A stretch of DNA of 64,000 nt from Mesorhizobium sp. CA14. GTDB lineage: Bacteria; Pseudomonadota; Alphaproteobacteria; Rhizobiales; Rhizobiaceae. Made by a program: the position numbers and the translations under genes. The stretch spans positions 1-64,000 of the forward strand of contig NZ_JAIUHR010000024.1 of the NCBI RefSeq assembly GCF_020165195.1. Reading direction: 5' to 3'. Position 1 is the stretch's first letter. Each line of letters starts with the position of its first letter. Under the pieces are notes generated by a model. That model ran no database searches and had not been told where the DNA came from. It saw only the letters and a program-made list of their open reading frames with translations. This document shows, one piece after another, positions 1-8,404 of the stretch.

Positions 1-96
1 CCCAAAGCCAAAACGGAGCGAGACCTCGCGACCAAATCGCTCCGCGAGCCTGTCCTCGCTAACTGCGCAACAGGCCCACAAGGGGGAGGTAAGAAC

Positions 97-2184
97 TCAC
101 CGCCCTTCGCGATACCACATCGAGCCGATGGCGAGCAGCAGGAGGCCGAGGCCGAGGAAGCCGCCGAACAGCGGCACGCGCGACACGGCCTTGAGCGTGC
201 TGTCGTCGGTCGTGCGCAGGCCGATCCAATCGTCGCCCGAAGCGGCCGCCGAGGAGCGGACCGGCACGATCGACGGCAGGGTCACGCCGCCGGCGAGATT
301 GGCGAGCGTCGACGACGGCGCCAGCCGCCGCACGCTGCCGCCGGTCGCCTCGGCCGGTGCCTTCAGCCTGTTCTCGGTCGAAACCACGTCGGAGAATTCC
401 GGTGCGTTGATCGGGCCGACATGGGCAAGCGCGGTGAGATCGCCATTGCCGATCTGGTAAAGGCCGATCTCGCTGGTCCGCAGGCTGCCGGTGAAGATGC
501 CGGGCTCGGCCTTCTCGAGCTTCACCGTCACGGTCTTGCCGGACGGCGTGATCACCTGCGCGGGACCCGGATCGTCGCTCATCGTCTGGCGGCGGATTTC
601 CAGCATCATGCCGCGGCCGTCGGCGGTCAGCCGCTCCTCTTCAAGCTCAGGCTCCTTCATCAGCCAGTGGGCGATGCGCCGGTAGAGCTGGACATGCGGA
701 CCGCCGCCTTCGAAGCCGCGCGCCCACAGCCAGCCCTGGTCTGACAGGAGCATGCCGACACGGCCTTCACCCTTGCGGTCGAGCAGGAGCAGGGGCCGGT
801 TGTCGGCGCCCTTCATCACCACTTCGCCTTCCGGGTTCTTGACGCCGATGGTGCGGAACCAGCGGCTCCAATGCGGCGGCTCGCTTGCCGAACCGTCGAG
901 CCCGCGCGTCACCGGGTGGCGCTGGCCGAGATCGGTCAGGCGCGGATAGAAGGCCTTGTCCACCACTTCGCCGGTCGGCATGGCCGGCAGCGCGGCGTTG
1001 AGCGGCGTGCGGGCAATGGAGTTTTCGCCGGCATATTCGGGGCCGGCGGCAATCAGCAGCGCACCGCCCTTTTCGACATATTCGGAGATGTAATCGTAAT
1101 AGAGGATCGGCAGCACGTCGCGGTGCTGGTAGCGGTCGAAGATGATCAGGTCGAAATCTTTGATCTTCTCGACGAACAGCTCGCGCGTCGGGAAAGCGAT
1201 CAGCGACAATTCGTTGATCGGCGTGCCGTCCTGCTTTTCCGGCGGGCGCAGGATGGTGAAGTGGACGAGATCGACCGACGCGTCCGACTTCAAAAGGTTG
1301 CGCCAGGTGCGCTCGCCGGCATGCGGCTCGCCGGAGACCAAGAGCACGCGCAGGTTCTCGCGGATGCCGTCGACCAAGGCAATCGCCCTGTTGTTGGCGT
1401 CGGTCAGTTCGCCGGGCTCCCGGTCGATGCCGAGCTGGACGATGTTGCGGCCGGCATTGGGTATCGCGACCGAGAGCTTCATCGGCTGACCGACGGTCGC
1501 ATGCTCGACCGAGACCTGCTCGCCATTGACCGAGACGCGCACGTCCACAGGTGCGCCGTCGCCTTCCGTCGAAATGACGCGGTAGGTCATGTCGAGCGGC
1601 TTGCCGACGAGACCGAAGCGCGGCGCGTTCTCGAAGCGGATGCGGCGGTCCTTCTCATGCTCGTTACCGGTGATCAGCGCGTGCAGCGGGGCGTTGAACT
1701 CCGGCGCGCCGGCAGGCGCATCATGCACCTCGCCGTCGGTGATCATGACGGCACCGCCGATGCGCGACGGCGGCACGTCGCGGAAGACGCCTTCCAGCGC
1801 GCTGAACAGCCTGGTTTCGGTGCGCTCGTCGGCGGCTTCGGACTTGCCGGCCTCGACGACACGGACATCGAACTGCTTGAAGCGGGCAAGACGCTGCTGC
1901 AGGCCGGCCAGAGCCTCGTCGGTCTGCTTGGTGCGGTCGCCGATGTCTTGGCTCTGGCTGCGGTCGACGACGAGGGCGACGACGCTCTTCAGCGCCTCGC
2001 GCTCCTCGGCGAGGAAAACGGGATTGAGCAATGAAGCGGCGAGCGCGAGCAGCGCGATGAAGCGCAATGCCGAGCCGCGCTGGCGGAACCACAGGCCGAC
2101 CAGAGCCAGCAAGAGCAACGGCACGAAGAGCAGGCCGAAGAGCGGCCAGGAGAGAAGCGGTTCGAACGAGATGGACCAGTTCAT
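97..2184 (-). CDS. Large membrane protein, last gene of the MoxR/DUF58/DUF4159 operon
   Basis: This 695-residue protein has two hydrophobic segments near the N-terminus (about residues 10-60) and one at the C-terminus (about 670-690), so most of it should be periplasmic. After the first helices there is a VWA-like strand with VVDRSQSQD (about 70-80). A glutamine-amidotransferase-like fold is suggested by VLLVSGEPHAGERTW and by FDLIIFDRYQHRD around residues 280-360. It starts with ATG three bases after the stop of the DUF4159 gene, so it is the fourth member of a leftward operon. In Rhizobiales such proteins accompany MoxR and DUF58 genes; the molecular role is unknown. The assignment to this conserved family is firm, and any link to envelope stress or chaperoning is inference. 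Confidence 0.85.
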   Translation of the reverse strand: MNWSISFEPLLSWPLFGLLFVPLLLLALVGLWFRQRGSALRFIALLALAASLLNPVFLAEEREALKSVVALVVDRSQSQDIGDRTKQTDEALAGLQQRLARFKQFDVRVVEAGKSEAADERTETRLFSALEGVFRDVPPSRIGGAVMITDGEVHDAPAGAPEFNAPLHALITGNEHEKDRRIRFENAPRFGLVGKPLDMTYRVISTEGDGAPVDVRVSVNGEQVSVEHATVGQPMKLSVAIPNAGRNIVQLGIDREPGELTDANNRAIALVDGIRENLRVLLVSGEPHAGERTWRNLLKSDASVDLVHFTILRPPEKQDGTPINELSLIAFPTRELFVEKIKDFDLIIFDRYQHRDVLPILYYDYISEYVEKGGALLIAAGPEYAGENSIARTPLNAALPAMPTGEVVDKAFYPRLTDLGQRHPVTRGLDGSASEPPHWSRWFRTIGVKNPEGEVVMKGADNRPLLLLDRKGEGRVGMLLSDQGWLWARGFEGGGPHVQLYRRIAHWLMKEPELEEERLTADGRGMMLEIRRQTMSDDPGPAQVITPSGKTVTVKLEKAEPGIFTGSLRTSEIGLYQIGNGDLTALAHVGPINAPEFSDVVSTENRLKAPAEATGGSVRRLAPSSTLANLAGGVTLPSIVPVRSSAAASGDDWIGLRTTDDSTLKAVSRVPLFGGFLGLGLLLLAIGSMWYREGR

Positions 2185-2187
2185 GAC

Positions 2188-5013
2188 CTACTGCCCCAGC
2201 CGTTCGAGCAGCACCGGCACATGCACCTGATCGGATTTGTAGTTGCCGGTCAGCATATACATCATGATGTTGACACCCGCGCGAAGCGCGTAGATGCGCT
2301 GCATCGGATCCGGCGGCACGGTCGGCAGCATCGGATCGCCGTTCTCGTCGGTTGCCCAGGCGCCGGCGAAATCATTGGCGGTGATCATGATCGGCGAGAC
2401 GCCGTCGCCGGTGCGCACGGGGCGGTTCTCGGTGTTGCTGGCCTCGAGCGAGGCCTCGACCCAGAGCGGGCTGCCGTTGAAGCGACCGGGGAATTCCGGA
2501 AGGATGAAGAAGGACTTGGTCAGCACGTGGTCCGACGGCACCGGCTCCAGCGGCGGCACGTTGAGATTACCCAGAATGTCGCGCAGCCGCTCGGTCGCCG
2601 GGCTTGCCGAGCCGGCGCCGATGCCGTTGGAAAACTGGTCGCGCGTGTCGAACAGAACCGTGCCGCCCTGCTGCATATAGGCGTCAATGCGGGCGATCGC
2701 CGCCTGGCTGGGCATGGGCGCCGTCGCATCGATCGGCCAATAGATCAGCGGGAAGAAGGACAGCTCGTCCTTGGCGATGTCGACGCCGGCCGGCGGGCCG
2801 GGCTCAAGCGCGGTCTTCTCGACCAGGAAACGGGTGAGACCCTCAAGGCCTGCGCGGCTGATCGAATCGACGCCCGGCTCGCCGGTGATGACATAGGCGA
2901 TACGGGTTTTCGAAATATCCTCGATCGCCTGGGTGTCGCCGGGCTTAGAATCGTCGGCGCGGGCAAGATCGGCATGGCCGAAGAGGCCGCCCAGCACGAC
3001 CAGAATGGCCGCGGTGGTCGCCGCCGCCGTGCCCGCGCGGCGCGGCCGGCGCGCCAGCAAGCCGCCCATCCAGAACACGGCCAAAGTGTCGAGCACCATC
3101 AACAGGAGCGCAATGGCGACCAGCGGCCCCTTCAGGTTCTCCGATTCATCGAAGGCGTAAGGGATAGCTGTCACCGGAAGCGAAACCTGCGGACGGACCA
3201 GCGGCATGAACGTGCTCGACGCGTCGAGCAGATTATGCGCGAAGACGCCCGTCTCCGAGCCGTAAAGGCCGGGCGGATTCTCCAGCGTCACCGGCAGCGG
3301 ACCGGCGCCGGGCACCAGCGGCCGGGCATCCGGCGAGGGCGGCGTCAACATGCCGTCGGCGCCGATCATGCGGTAGGGCGCAAGCGACGCGGCGGCGGCC
3401 TCGGCATTGGCGATCGCGGCGCCCTGGTTGCGCGACAGCTGCACGACGCGTCTCAGCATTTCGACGAAGCTGCCGGAGATCGGCAGGTTCGACCAGGTCG
3501 CCTCGGGCGTGACATGGAAGAGCACCAGCGTGCCCTTGTCCTTCTTCATGCCCGTCACCAGCGGCGTGCCGTCGGCGAGCGTGGCCCAGGTGCGCTCGAC
3601 GATGTCGGGCGTCGGCTCGGCCAGAACCTGCCGGCTCACCGTCACCTCGGAGGGCGGCGAAAGATCGGCGAAGGGACCGTTCTTCGGAAATTCGGTCACC
3701 GCCTGCGGCGTCGTCCAGGACAGAGCGCCGCCCAGCGCGCGCTCGCCGCTGCGCAGCCTGACCGGCAAAAGATCGTCGTCATTGCCGGCCGCGGCAAGGC
3801 GGGGACCGGCAAAGCGCACCAGCGTGCCGCCCTTGTCGACCCAGTCGACCAGCCGCTGCTTGACCTGCGCCGGGATGGTGCCGACATCGGCCATGATGAT
3901 CATCGCCGGCTTCTGGTCGAGAAGCTGCGGAATGGCGTCGGCCAGATCGGCGCTCGACGGCTCGACCAGATCGGCAAAGGGCTGCAGGGCGCGGCGGATG
4001 TAATAAAGCGGCGACAGAAGCGGCTGCGCCTGGTCGGCCTCGGCCTGCGACAGAAGGCCGACGCGGCGGCGTTTGGAGCTCTCGTCCAGCACGCGCACGG
4101 CGCCGGCCTGGCGCTCGCCGTCCAGCGCGATCGACGCGAAATCGTTGCGCAGCTCGAAGGGGACCGCCATTGTTCCCGTGGCGGTGGCTTCGCCCGGCGC
4201 GAAGGTCAGCGTCGCATCGGCGATGCGGCGGCCCTTGTCATCGAAGGCGCCAGCGGTGACCTGCGCCGGCGCCGGATTGCCCGGCGCGCGAATGGCGGTC
4301 AAAGCGAAACCATCGACCTGGTTGTCGGCGCCGATCAGGCCGGTCACGGAGGGCCGGTCGGACGTGGCCCAGACCAGCCGTGCCGCATTCTTTTCGAGCA
4401 GCGTCTTGAAAGCGGCCTCGTCGCCCTTGGCGGCAAGCCCATCGGCGAGCACCGCGACGCTGGCGCCCGGCAGGCGCTCCAACGCGGCGGCGACGCGGGC
4501 GTAGACGGCGGGCCTGTCGGTAGGAATCGGCCGCGGCTTAGCGGCACGCAGGTGATCGAGCGCGGCCGAGGCGTCGAAAGGACCGATCTCGGCATTGGGC
4601 TTCTCGGCGGTGAAGGCGATCACGACCGGCACGCCGTTCGAGCCGGCGTCGGCGATCAGCCGCTCGGCGGTGGCGATGCGCTTGTTCCAGTCGGCGGCGC
4701 TCGCCCAGCCATTGTCGATGACAAGCGCCAGGGCGGCGCCTTCCGCAGGCAGTTTTTCGCGCGGATTGAAGACCGGCTCGGCCAGCGCCATCACGATGAG
4801 CGCCGCCATCAGCAAGCGAAGCAGCGTCAGCCACCACGGGCTTTGCTGCGGGGTTTCTTCGCGCCTGAGGACCCGGGCGAGGATTCTCAGCGGCGGGAAA
4901 ACCTCCGTCTGCGGCCTGGGCGGGGTGAGGCGCAGCAGCCACCAGATCACCGGCAGCGCCAGAAGGCCCCACAGCACCATGGGCGCCCCGAAGGAAAGCG
5001 GCAGCCAGCTCAT
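2188..5013 (-). CDS. DUF4159 protein with BatA-like N-terminal domain
   Basis: This is a 941-residue membrane protein. The first 90 residues resemble the aerotolerance-regulator (BatA) N-terminal module: a helix with WGLLALPVIWWLLRL, a basic linker, and a second helix ending ALAEPVFNP. A VWA-like segment with LALVIDNGWASA follows, then a long periplasmic-type region, two further helices around residues 640-700, and a C-terminal DUF4159 domain (about 715-930) containing ELSFFPLIYWPID and GGTVLFDTRDQ. It overlaps the upstream DUF58 gene by four bases (ATGA), which implies translational coupling. The family co-occurs with MoxR ATPases; its biochemical function is not established. Confidence 0.88.
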   Translation of the reverse strand: MSWLPLSFGAPMVLWGLLALPVIWWLLRLTPPRPQTEVFPPLRILARVLRREETPQQSPWWLTLLRLLMAALIVMALAEPVFNPREKLPAEGAALALVIDNGWASAADWNKRIATAERLIADAGSNGVPVVIAFTAEKPNAEIGPFDASAALDHLRAAKPRPIPTDRPAVYARVAAALERLPGASVAVLADGLAAKGDEAAFKTLLEKNAARLVWATSDRPSVTGLIGADNQVDGFALTAIRAPGNPAPAQVTAGAFDDKGRRIADATLTFAPGEATATGTMAVPFELRNDFASIALDGERQAGAVRVLDESSKRRRVGLLSQAEADQAQPLLSPLYYIRRALQPFADLVEPSSADLADAIPQLLDQKPAMIIMADVGTIPAQVKQRLVDWVDKGGTLVRFAGPRLAAAGNDDDLLPVRLRSGERALGGALSWTTPQAVTEFPKNGPFADLSPPSEVTVSRQVLAEPTPDIVERTWATLADGTPLVTGMKKDKGTLVLFHVTPEATWSNLPISGSFVEMLRRVVQLSRNQGAAIANAEAAAASLAPYRMIGADGMLTPPSPDARPLVPGAGPLPVTLENPPGLYGSETGVFAHNLLDASSTFMPLVRPQVSLPVTAIPYAFDESENLKGPLVAIALLLMVLDTLAVFWMGGLLARRPRRAGTAAATTAAILVVLGGLFGHADLARADDSKPGDTQAIEDISKTRIAYVITGEPGVDSISRAGLEGLTRFLVEKTALEPGPPAGVDIAKDELSFFPLIYWPIDATAPMPSQAAIARIDAYMQQGGTVLFDTRDQFSNGIGAGSASPATERLRDILGNLNVPPLEPVPSDHVLTKSFFILPEFPGRFNGSPLWVEASLEASNTENRPVRTGDGVSPIMITANDFAGAWATDENGDPMLPTVPPDPMQRIYALRAGVNIMMYMLTGNYKSDQVHVPVLLERLGQ

Positions 5014-5924
5014 GCGACCGCCCTTCCGAAATTGGTGCCGTCAGCGGTCATCGCCATGTGGACGCGCACCAGCGCCTCGGAGGCGAGGCGGTGGGTGTGG
5101 TTGACGGTGTAGCTCCAGCCGAGACGCTTGCACCAGGCGGCCAGTTCCTCGCGGCGGGCCTTGTAGAGCAGGCGATATTCCTCGGCCAGCATCTCGGCGC
5201 GGCCGGCGGTCAGCTTGTCGCCGGTCTCGGGATCGGTGAACTCGGTGCGGCCGGCATAGGGGAAGGTTTCCTCCGCCGGATCGGCCACCTCGATCAGATG
5301 CGCGCGCACGCCATGGCGCGCGAGCACGTCGAGCCAGGCCATGGTTTCCTCGACCGGATCGAGGAAATCGCTGACCAGCACGATGTCGCAGAAGCGGCGG
5401 ATGGCAGACAGATCCGGCTTGGCGGGAAGCGCGGCGGCATGGCTCAGCTGGGCGGCGATACGCTCTGCGCCATTGCGGGCGGTGAACGGGTCGGTCAGGC
5501 CTGGCCAGGCGATGCGCTCGCCGCTGCGCGACAAAAGCTCGGCCAAAGCGAGCGCCAGCACCAGCGCGCGCGATTCCTTGGAAACGCTTGCCGCGGCGGA
5601 TTTGTAGAGCATGGAAGACGAGGGGTCGGCCCAGAGCCAGACCGTGTGCGCGGCTTCCCATTCGCGGTCGCGCACATAGGTATGGTCGTCTCTCGCCGAG
5701 CGGCGCCAGTCGATGCGCGAGGAATCCCCTTCGACATAGGGCCGGAACTGCCAGAAATTCTCGCCGATGCCGCGCTTGCGGCGGCCATGCCAGCCGGCGA
5801 TCACCGTATTGACGATACGGCGCGCCTCGACCAGCAGGTCCGGCACCAGTGAAGCCCGCAACCGGCCACGGGCGAGCGCGTCGCGCGTGGCAACCGGTGA
5901 CTGGACCTCGCCTATTCGACCCAT
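5010..5924 (-). CDS. DUF58 domain protein
   Basis: The 304-residue protein carries the DUF58 signature around residues 70-100, with DWRRSARDDHTYVRDREWE, followed by a VWA-like domain whose strands read TVWLWADPSSSM and DIVLVSDFLDP. No signal peptide or membrane helix is evident, so it is probably cytoplasmic or membrane-associated through its partners. Its ATG overlaps the last base of the MoxR stop, and its own end overlaps the DUF4159 start by four bases. DUF58 proteins are the usual partners of MoxR AAA+ ATPases, which are thought to remodel protein complexes. The exact substrate cannot be told from the sequence. Confidence 0.9.
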   Translation of the reverse strand: MGRIGEVQSPVATRDALARGRLRASLVPDLLVEARRIVNTVIAGWHGRRKRGIGENFWQFRPYVEGDSSRIDWRRSARDDHTYVRDREWEAAHTVWLWADPSSSMLYKSAAASVSKESRALVLALALAELLSRSGERIAWPGLTDPFTARNGAERIAAQLSHAAALPAKPDLSAIRRFCDIVLVSDFLDPVEETMAWLDVLARHGVRAHLIEVADPAEETFPYAGRTEFTDPETGDKLTAGRAEMLAEEYRLLYKARREELAAWCKRLGWSYTVNHTHRLASEALVRVHMAMTADGTNFGRAVA

Positions 5925-6928
5925 CAGATGCCTTTTGCCAGCTTCGCCACCACGTCACGCACGGAAGTGCCTTCGGCGCGGGCGGCGAAAGTCAGCGCCA
6001 TGCGATGCTGCAGCACTGGTTCGGCCAAGGCGCGAACGTCGTCGACCGAAGGCGCCAGCCTGCCATCATATAGGGCGCGTGCGCGGGCGCACAGGGTCAG
6101 CGCCTGGCTGGCGCGGGGGCCCGGCCCCCAAGCGACGTGCTTGTCGGTCTCGGCATTGCCCTGGCCCGGCCGGGCCGAACGCACCAGCTTGAGGATCGCC
6201 TCGACGACGCTTTCCGGCACCGGCATGCGGCGGATCAGCGTCTGGATTTCCCTGAGCCTGGCCGGCTGCAGCATGTTGTCGGCCCTTGCCTCGTCGACCC
6301 CGGTCGTTTCGAGCAGGATGCGGCGTTCCGCCTCGATCTCCGGATAGAGGATGTCGACCTGCATCAGGAAACGGTCGAGCTGGGCCTCGGGGAGGGGATA
6401 GGTGCCTTCCTGCTCCAGCGGGTTCTGTGTGGCCAGCACATGGAAGGGCGAGGGCAGGTCGTGGCGGGCTCCGGCGATGGTCACGTGATATTCCTGCATC
6501 GCCTGCAGCAGCGCCGACTGCGTGCGCGGCGAGGCGCGGTTGATCTCGTCTGCCATCAGCAATTGCGTGAAGATCGGCCCGGAAATGAAGCGGAAGGAGC
6601 GCTTGCCGAACTCGTCCTGCTCCATCACCTCGGAGCCGAGAATGTCCGACGGCATCAGGTCGGGCGTGAACTGGACGCGGCGCGAATCGAGGCCGAGCAC
6701 GATGCCCAACGTCTCGACCAGCTTGGTCTTGGCGAGGCCCGGCACGCCGACCAGCAGCGCATGGCCGCCCGCCAGCAGCGCCACCAGCGTGCGCTCGACG
6801 ACGGCTTCCTGGCCAAAGATCACCCGGCCGACCGCGTCGCGGACCCTGGAGATGTCGGCCAGCGCCTTTTCGGCTTCCTCGATCATCGCTTTTTCGCTGA
6901 TCGGGCTCTCCTTGATCATCACGCTCAT
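5924..6928 (-). CDS. MoxR family AAA+ ATPase
   Basis: This 334-residue AAA+ ATPase has a Walker A motif GVPGLAKTK near residue 60, a Walker B motif LLMADEINRA near 125, and the sensor-1 region VLATQNPLEQEGTYPLPEAQ. These are hallmarks of the MoxR clade. It is the first gene of a leftward operon with DUF58, DUF4159 and a large membrane protein. A purine-rich AAGGA lies about a dozen bases before the ATG. MoxR ATPases act as chaperones in assembly or activation of envelope or metal-dependent complexes. Which complex is served here is unknown, because no von Willebrand or dehydrogenase target gene is adjacent. Confidence 0.93.
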   Translation of the reverse strand: MSVMIKESPISEKAMIEEAEKALADISRVRDAVGRVIFGQEAVVERTLVALLAGGHALLVGVPGLAKTKLVETLGIVLGLDSRRVQFTPDLMPSDILGSEVMEQDEFGKRSFRFISGPIFTQLLMADEINRASPRTQSALLQAMQEYHVTIAGARHDLPSPFHVLATQNPLEQEGTYPLPEAQLDRFLMQVDILYPEIEAERRILLETTGVDEARADNMLQPARLREIQTLIRRMPVPESVVEAILKLVRSARPGQGNAETDKHVAWGPGPRASQALTLCARARALYDGRLAPSVDDVRALAEPVLQHRMALTFAARAEGTSVRDVVAKLAKGI

Positions 6929-7082
6929 GCCGTTCGATCCTTGTGGTTGGAAATGCCGGCCTGCATTCTCAATGCCGCAGAATGCCGCGATTCGGCCTCA
7001 CCTGGCGCCTGTAATTGAACTTAAATCACAGACTCGGGCGGACAAGGCTGACAATCGGGACAACAGTGACTATTTCGTGACC

Positions 7083-7772
7083 ATGGCCGAACGCAGCGAA
7101 CATCGTGAACCAAGCCCGGACGAGCAGAGCCTGAGCAAACAGAGCCTGAGCAACCAGAGTCTGAGCAACCAGAGTCTGACCGGGGCCACCGAGGCGCGGG
7201 GCCTGGAGGCGCTGATCTCGCGCGCGGCGCGGGCCGGCAAGGGGCCGGCACCGGTCGAGCGCTGGAATCCGGATTTCTGTGGCGATCTCGACATGGAGAT
7301 CAAGGCCGACGGCACTTGGTTCTATCTCGGCACGCCGATCGGACGCATGCCGCTTGTGCAGCTCTTTTCCAGCGTGCTGCGCAAGGATGCCGACGGCAAG
7401 ACCTATCTGGTGACGCCGGTCGAGCGGGTCGGGATCCGCGTCGTCGACGCGCCCTTCATCGCCGTCGAAATGAACGTGTCCGGAAGCGGGGACGACCAGG
7501 TCATCACCTTCCGCACCAATGTCGGCGACGTCGTTGCGGCCGGCCCCGGTCATCCGCTGCGCTTCGTCGACGAGGACGAAACCGGTGGGTTGAAGCCCTA
7601 TGTGCTGGTGCGCGGACGGTTGGAAGCGCTGGTGGCGCGGCCGGTGATGTACGAACTGGTCGAGCATGGCGAAGAGATCGACATCGACGGCAGGGCGATG
7701 TTCGCCGTCCGCTCGGGCGGCGAGGTTTATCCCATCATGCCGGCCGAGAAGCTGAAACGGCTGAGCGCGTGA
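7083..7772 (+). CDS. DUF1285 domain protein
   Basis: The 229-residue protein consists of a variable N-terminus with a five-residue repeat (about residues 15-33) and a conserved DUF1285 domain from about residue 55, containing WNPDFCGDLDMEIKADGTW, YLVTPVERVGIRV and the C-terminal YPIMPAEKL. The start is the ATG at 7083, just before the low-complexity segment. Upstream in-frame sequence lies in the divergent promoter region of the MoxR operon and looks non-coding. Its TGA overlaps the ATG of the NUDIX gene by one base, so it is the first gene of a three-gene unit. The family is widespread in alphaproteobacteria and its function is unknown. Confidence 0.85.
   Translation: MAERSEHREPSPDEQSLSKQSLSNQSLSNQSLTGATEARGLEALISRAARAGKGPAPVERWNPDFCGDLDMEIKADGTWFYLGTPIGRMPLVQLFSSVLRKDADGKTYLVTPVERVGIRVVDAPFIAVEMNVSGSGDDQVITFRTNVGDVVAAGPGHPLRFVDEDETGGLKPYVLVRGRLEALVARPVMYELVEHGEEIDIDGRAMFAVRSGGEVYPIMPAEKLKRLSA
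7125..7181 (+). repeat. 15-bp in-frame tandem repeat (QSLSN units)
   Basis: Nearly four copies of a 15-base unit (CAGAGCCTGAGCAAC with one- or two-base variants) lie head to tail inside the N-terminus of the DUF1285 gene. They encode QSLSK, QSLSN, QSLSN and QSL. The unit is a multiple of three, so changes in copy number would keep the frame and change only the length of a probably disordered linker. Confidence 0.9.
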
Positions 7773-8404
7773 TGGACCAGGTGACGCCGGCGCCGTTTTC
7801 GATCGCGGACTTTCGGGCGCGCGTCGCCGCGCAGGCCGCGATCGGCCCTGGCGACGATTTCGGCGACCATCGCTTCAATCCCGGCCATCCCAGGCTCAAG
7901 CACATCAAGCCGTTGCGCGACGCGGCGGTGCTGATCCCGGTGATCGACCGTGCCGAGGGCGCCATGGTGCTGCTCACCAAACGCGCCGAGAAGCTGCGCA
8001 GCCATTCCGGCCAGGTGGCTTTTCCGGGGGGCACCATCGATACGACCGATCCAAGCCCCGAGGCCACCGCTTTGCGCGAGACTTTCGAAGAGATCGGCCT
8101 CGATCGTGGCCATGTCGAGATCATCGGCCGCATGCCGGACTACGTCGCGGGCAGCGGATACCGTATCGTGCCGGTGCTTGCCATCGTGCGGCCCGGCTTT
8201 TCGCTGACGCTCAATGCCGACGAGGTCGATGCCGCCTTCGAGGTGCCCTTGAGCTTCCTTATGGACCCGACCAACCACGCGCGCGACAGCCGCATGTGGA
8301 ACGAGCTCGAATGGTTCTTCTACGAGATGCCCTACGGCGGCCAGCGCATCTGGGGCGTCACCGCCGGCATCATCCGCACGCTCTATGAAAGGCTTTACGG
8401 TTGA
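7772..8404 (+). CDS. NUDIX hydrolase, CoA pyrophosphatase type
   Basis: The 210-residue protein contains a NUDIX box beginning FPGGTIDTTDPSPEATALRE and ending FEEIGL, at about residues 85-110. It is preceded by the CoA-pyrophosphatase-type segment with LLTKRAEKLRSHSGQVAFPG. The family hydrolyses CoA and its derivatives to phosphopantetheine and 3',5'-ADP and needs Mg or Mn bound by the glutamates of the box. The ATG overlaps the last base of the DUF1285 stop. The following cca gene starts inside its last codons, so the three genes are translated as a tightly coupled unit. Substrate preference is inferred from family resemblance. Confidence 0.92.
   Translation: MDQVTPAPFSIADFRARVAAQAAIGPGDDFGDHRFNPGHPRLKHIKPLRDAAVLIPVIDRAEGAMVLLTKRAEKLRSHSGQVAFPGGTIDTTDPSPEATALRETFEEIGLDRGHVEIIGRMPDYVAGSGYRIVPVLAIVRPGFSLTLNADEVDAAFEVPLSFLMDPTNHARDSRMWNELEWFFYEMPYGGQRIWGVTAGIIRTLYERLYG

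Noticed and set aside
2221..5112. A 963-codon plus-strand frame opposite the DUF4159 gene
   Set aside because: Composition is the typical Arg/Ala/Gly/Gln shadow of a high-GC coding strand; the opposite strand has domain-level support and operon overlaps.
7125..7181. CRISPR-like repeat array
   Set aside because: Repeats are 15 bases, contiguous without spacers and in frame within a protein; no cas gene exists in the window.
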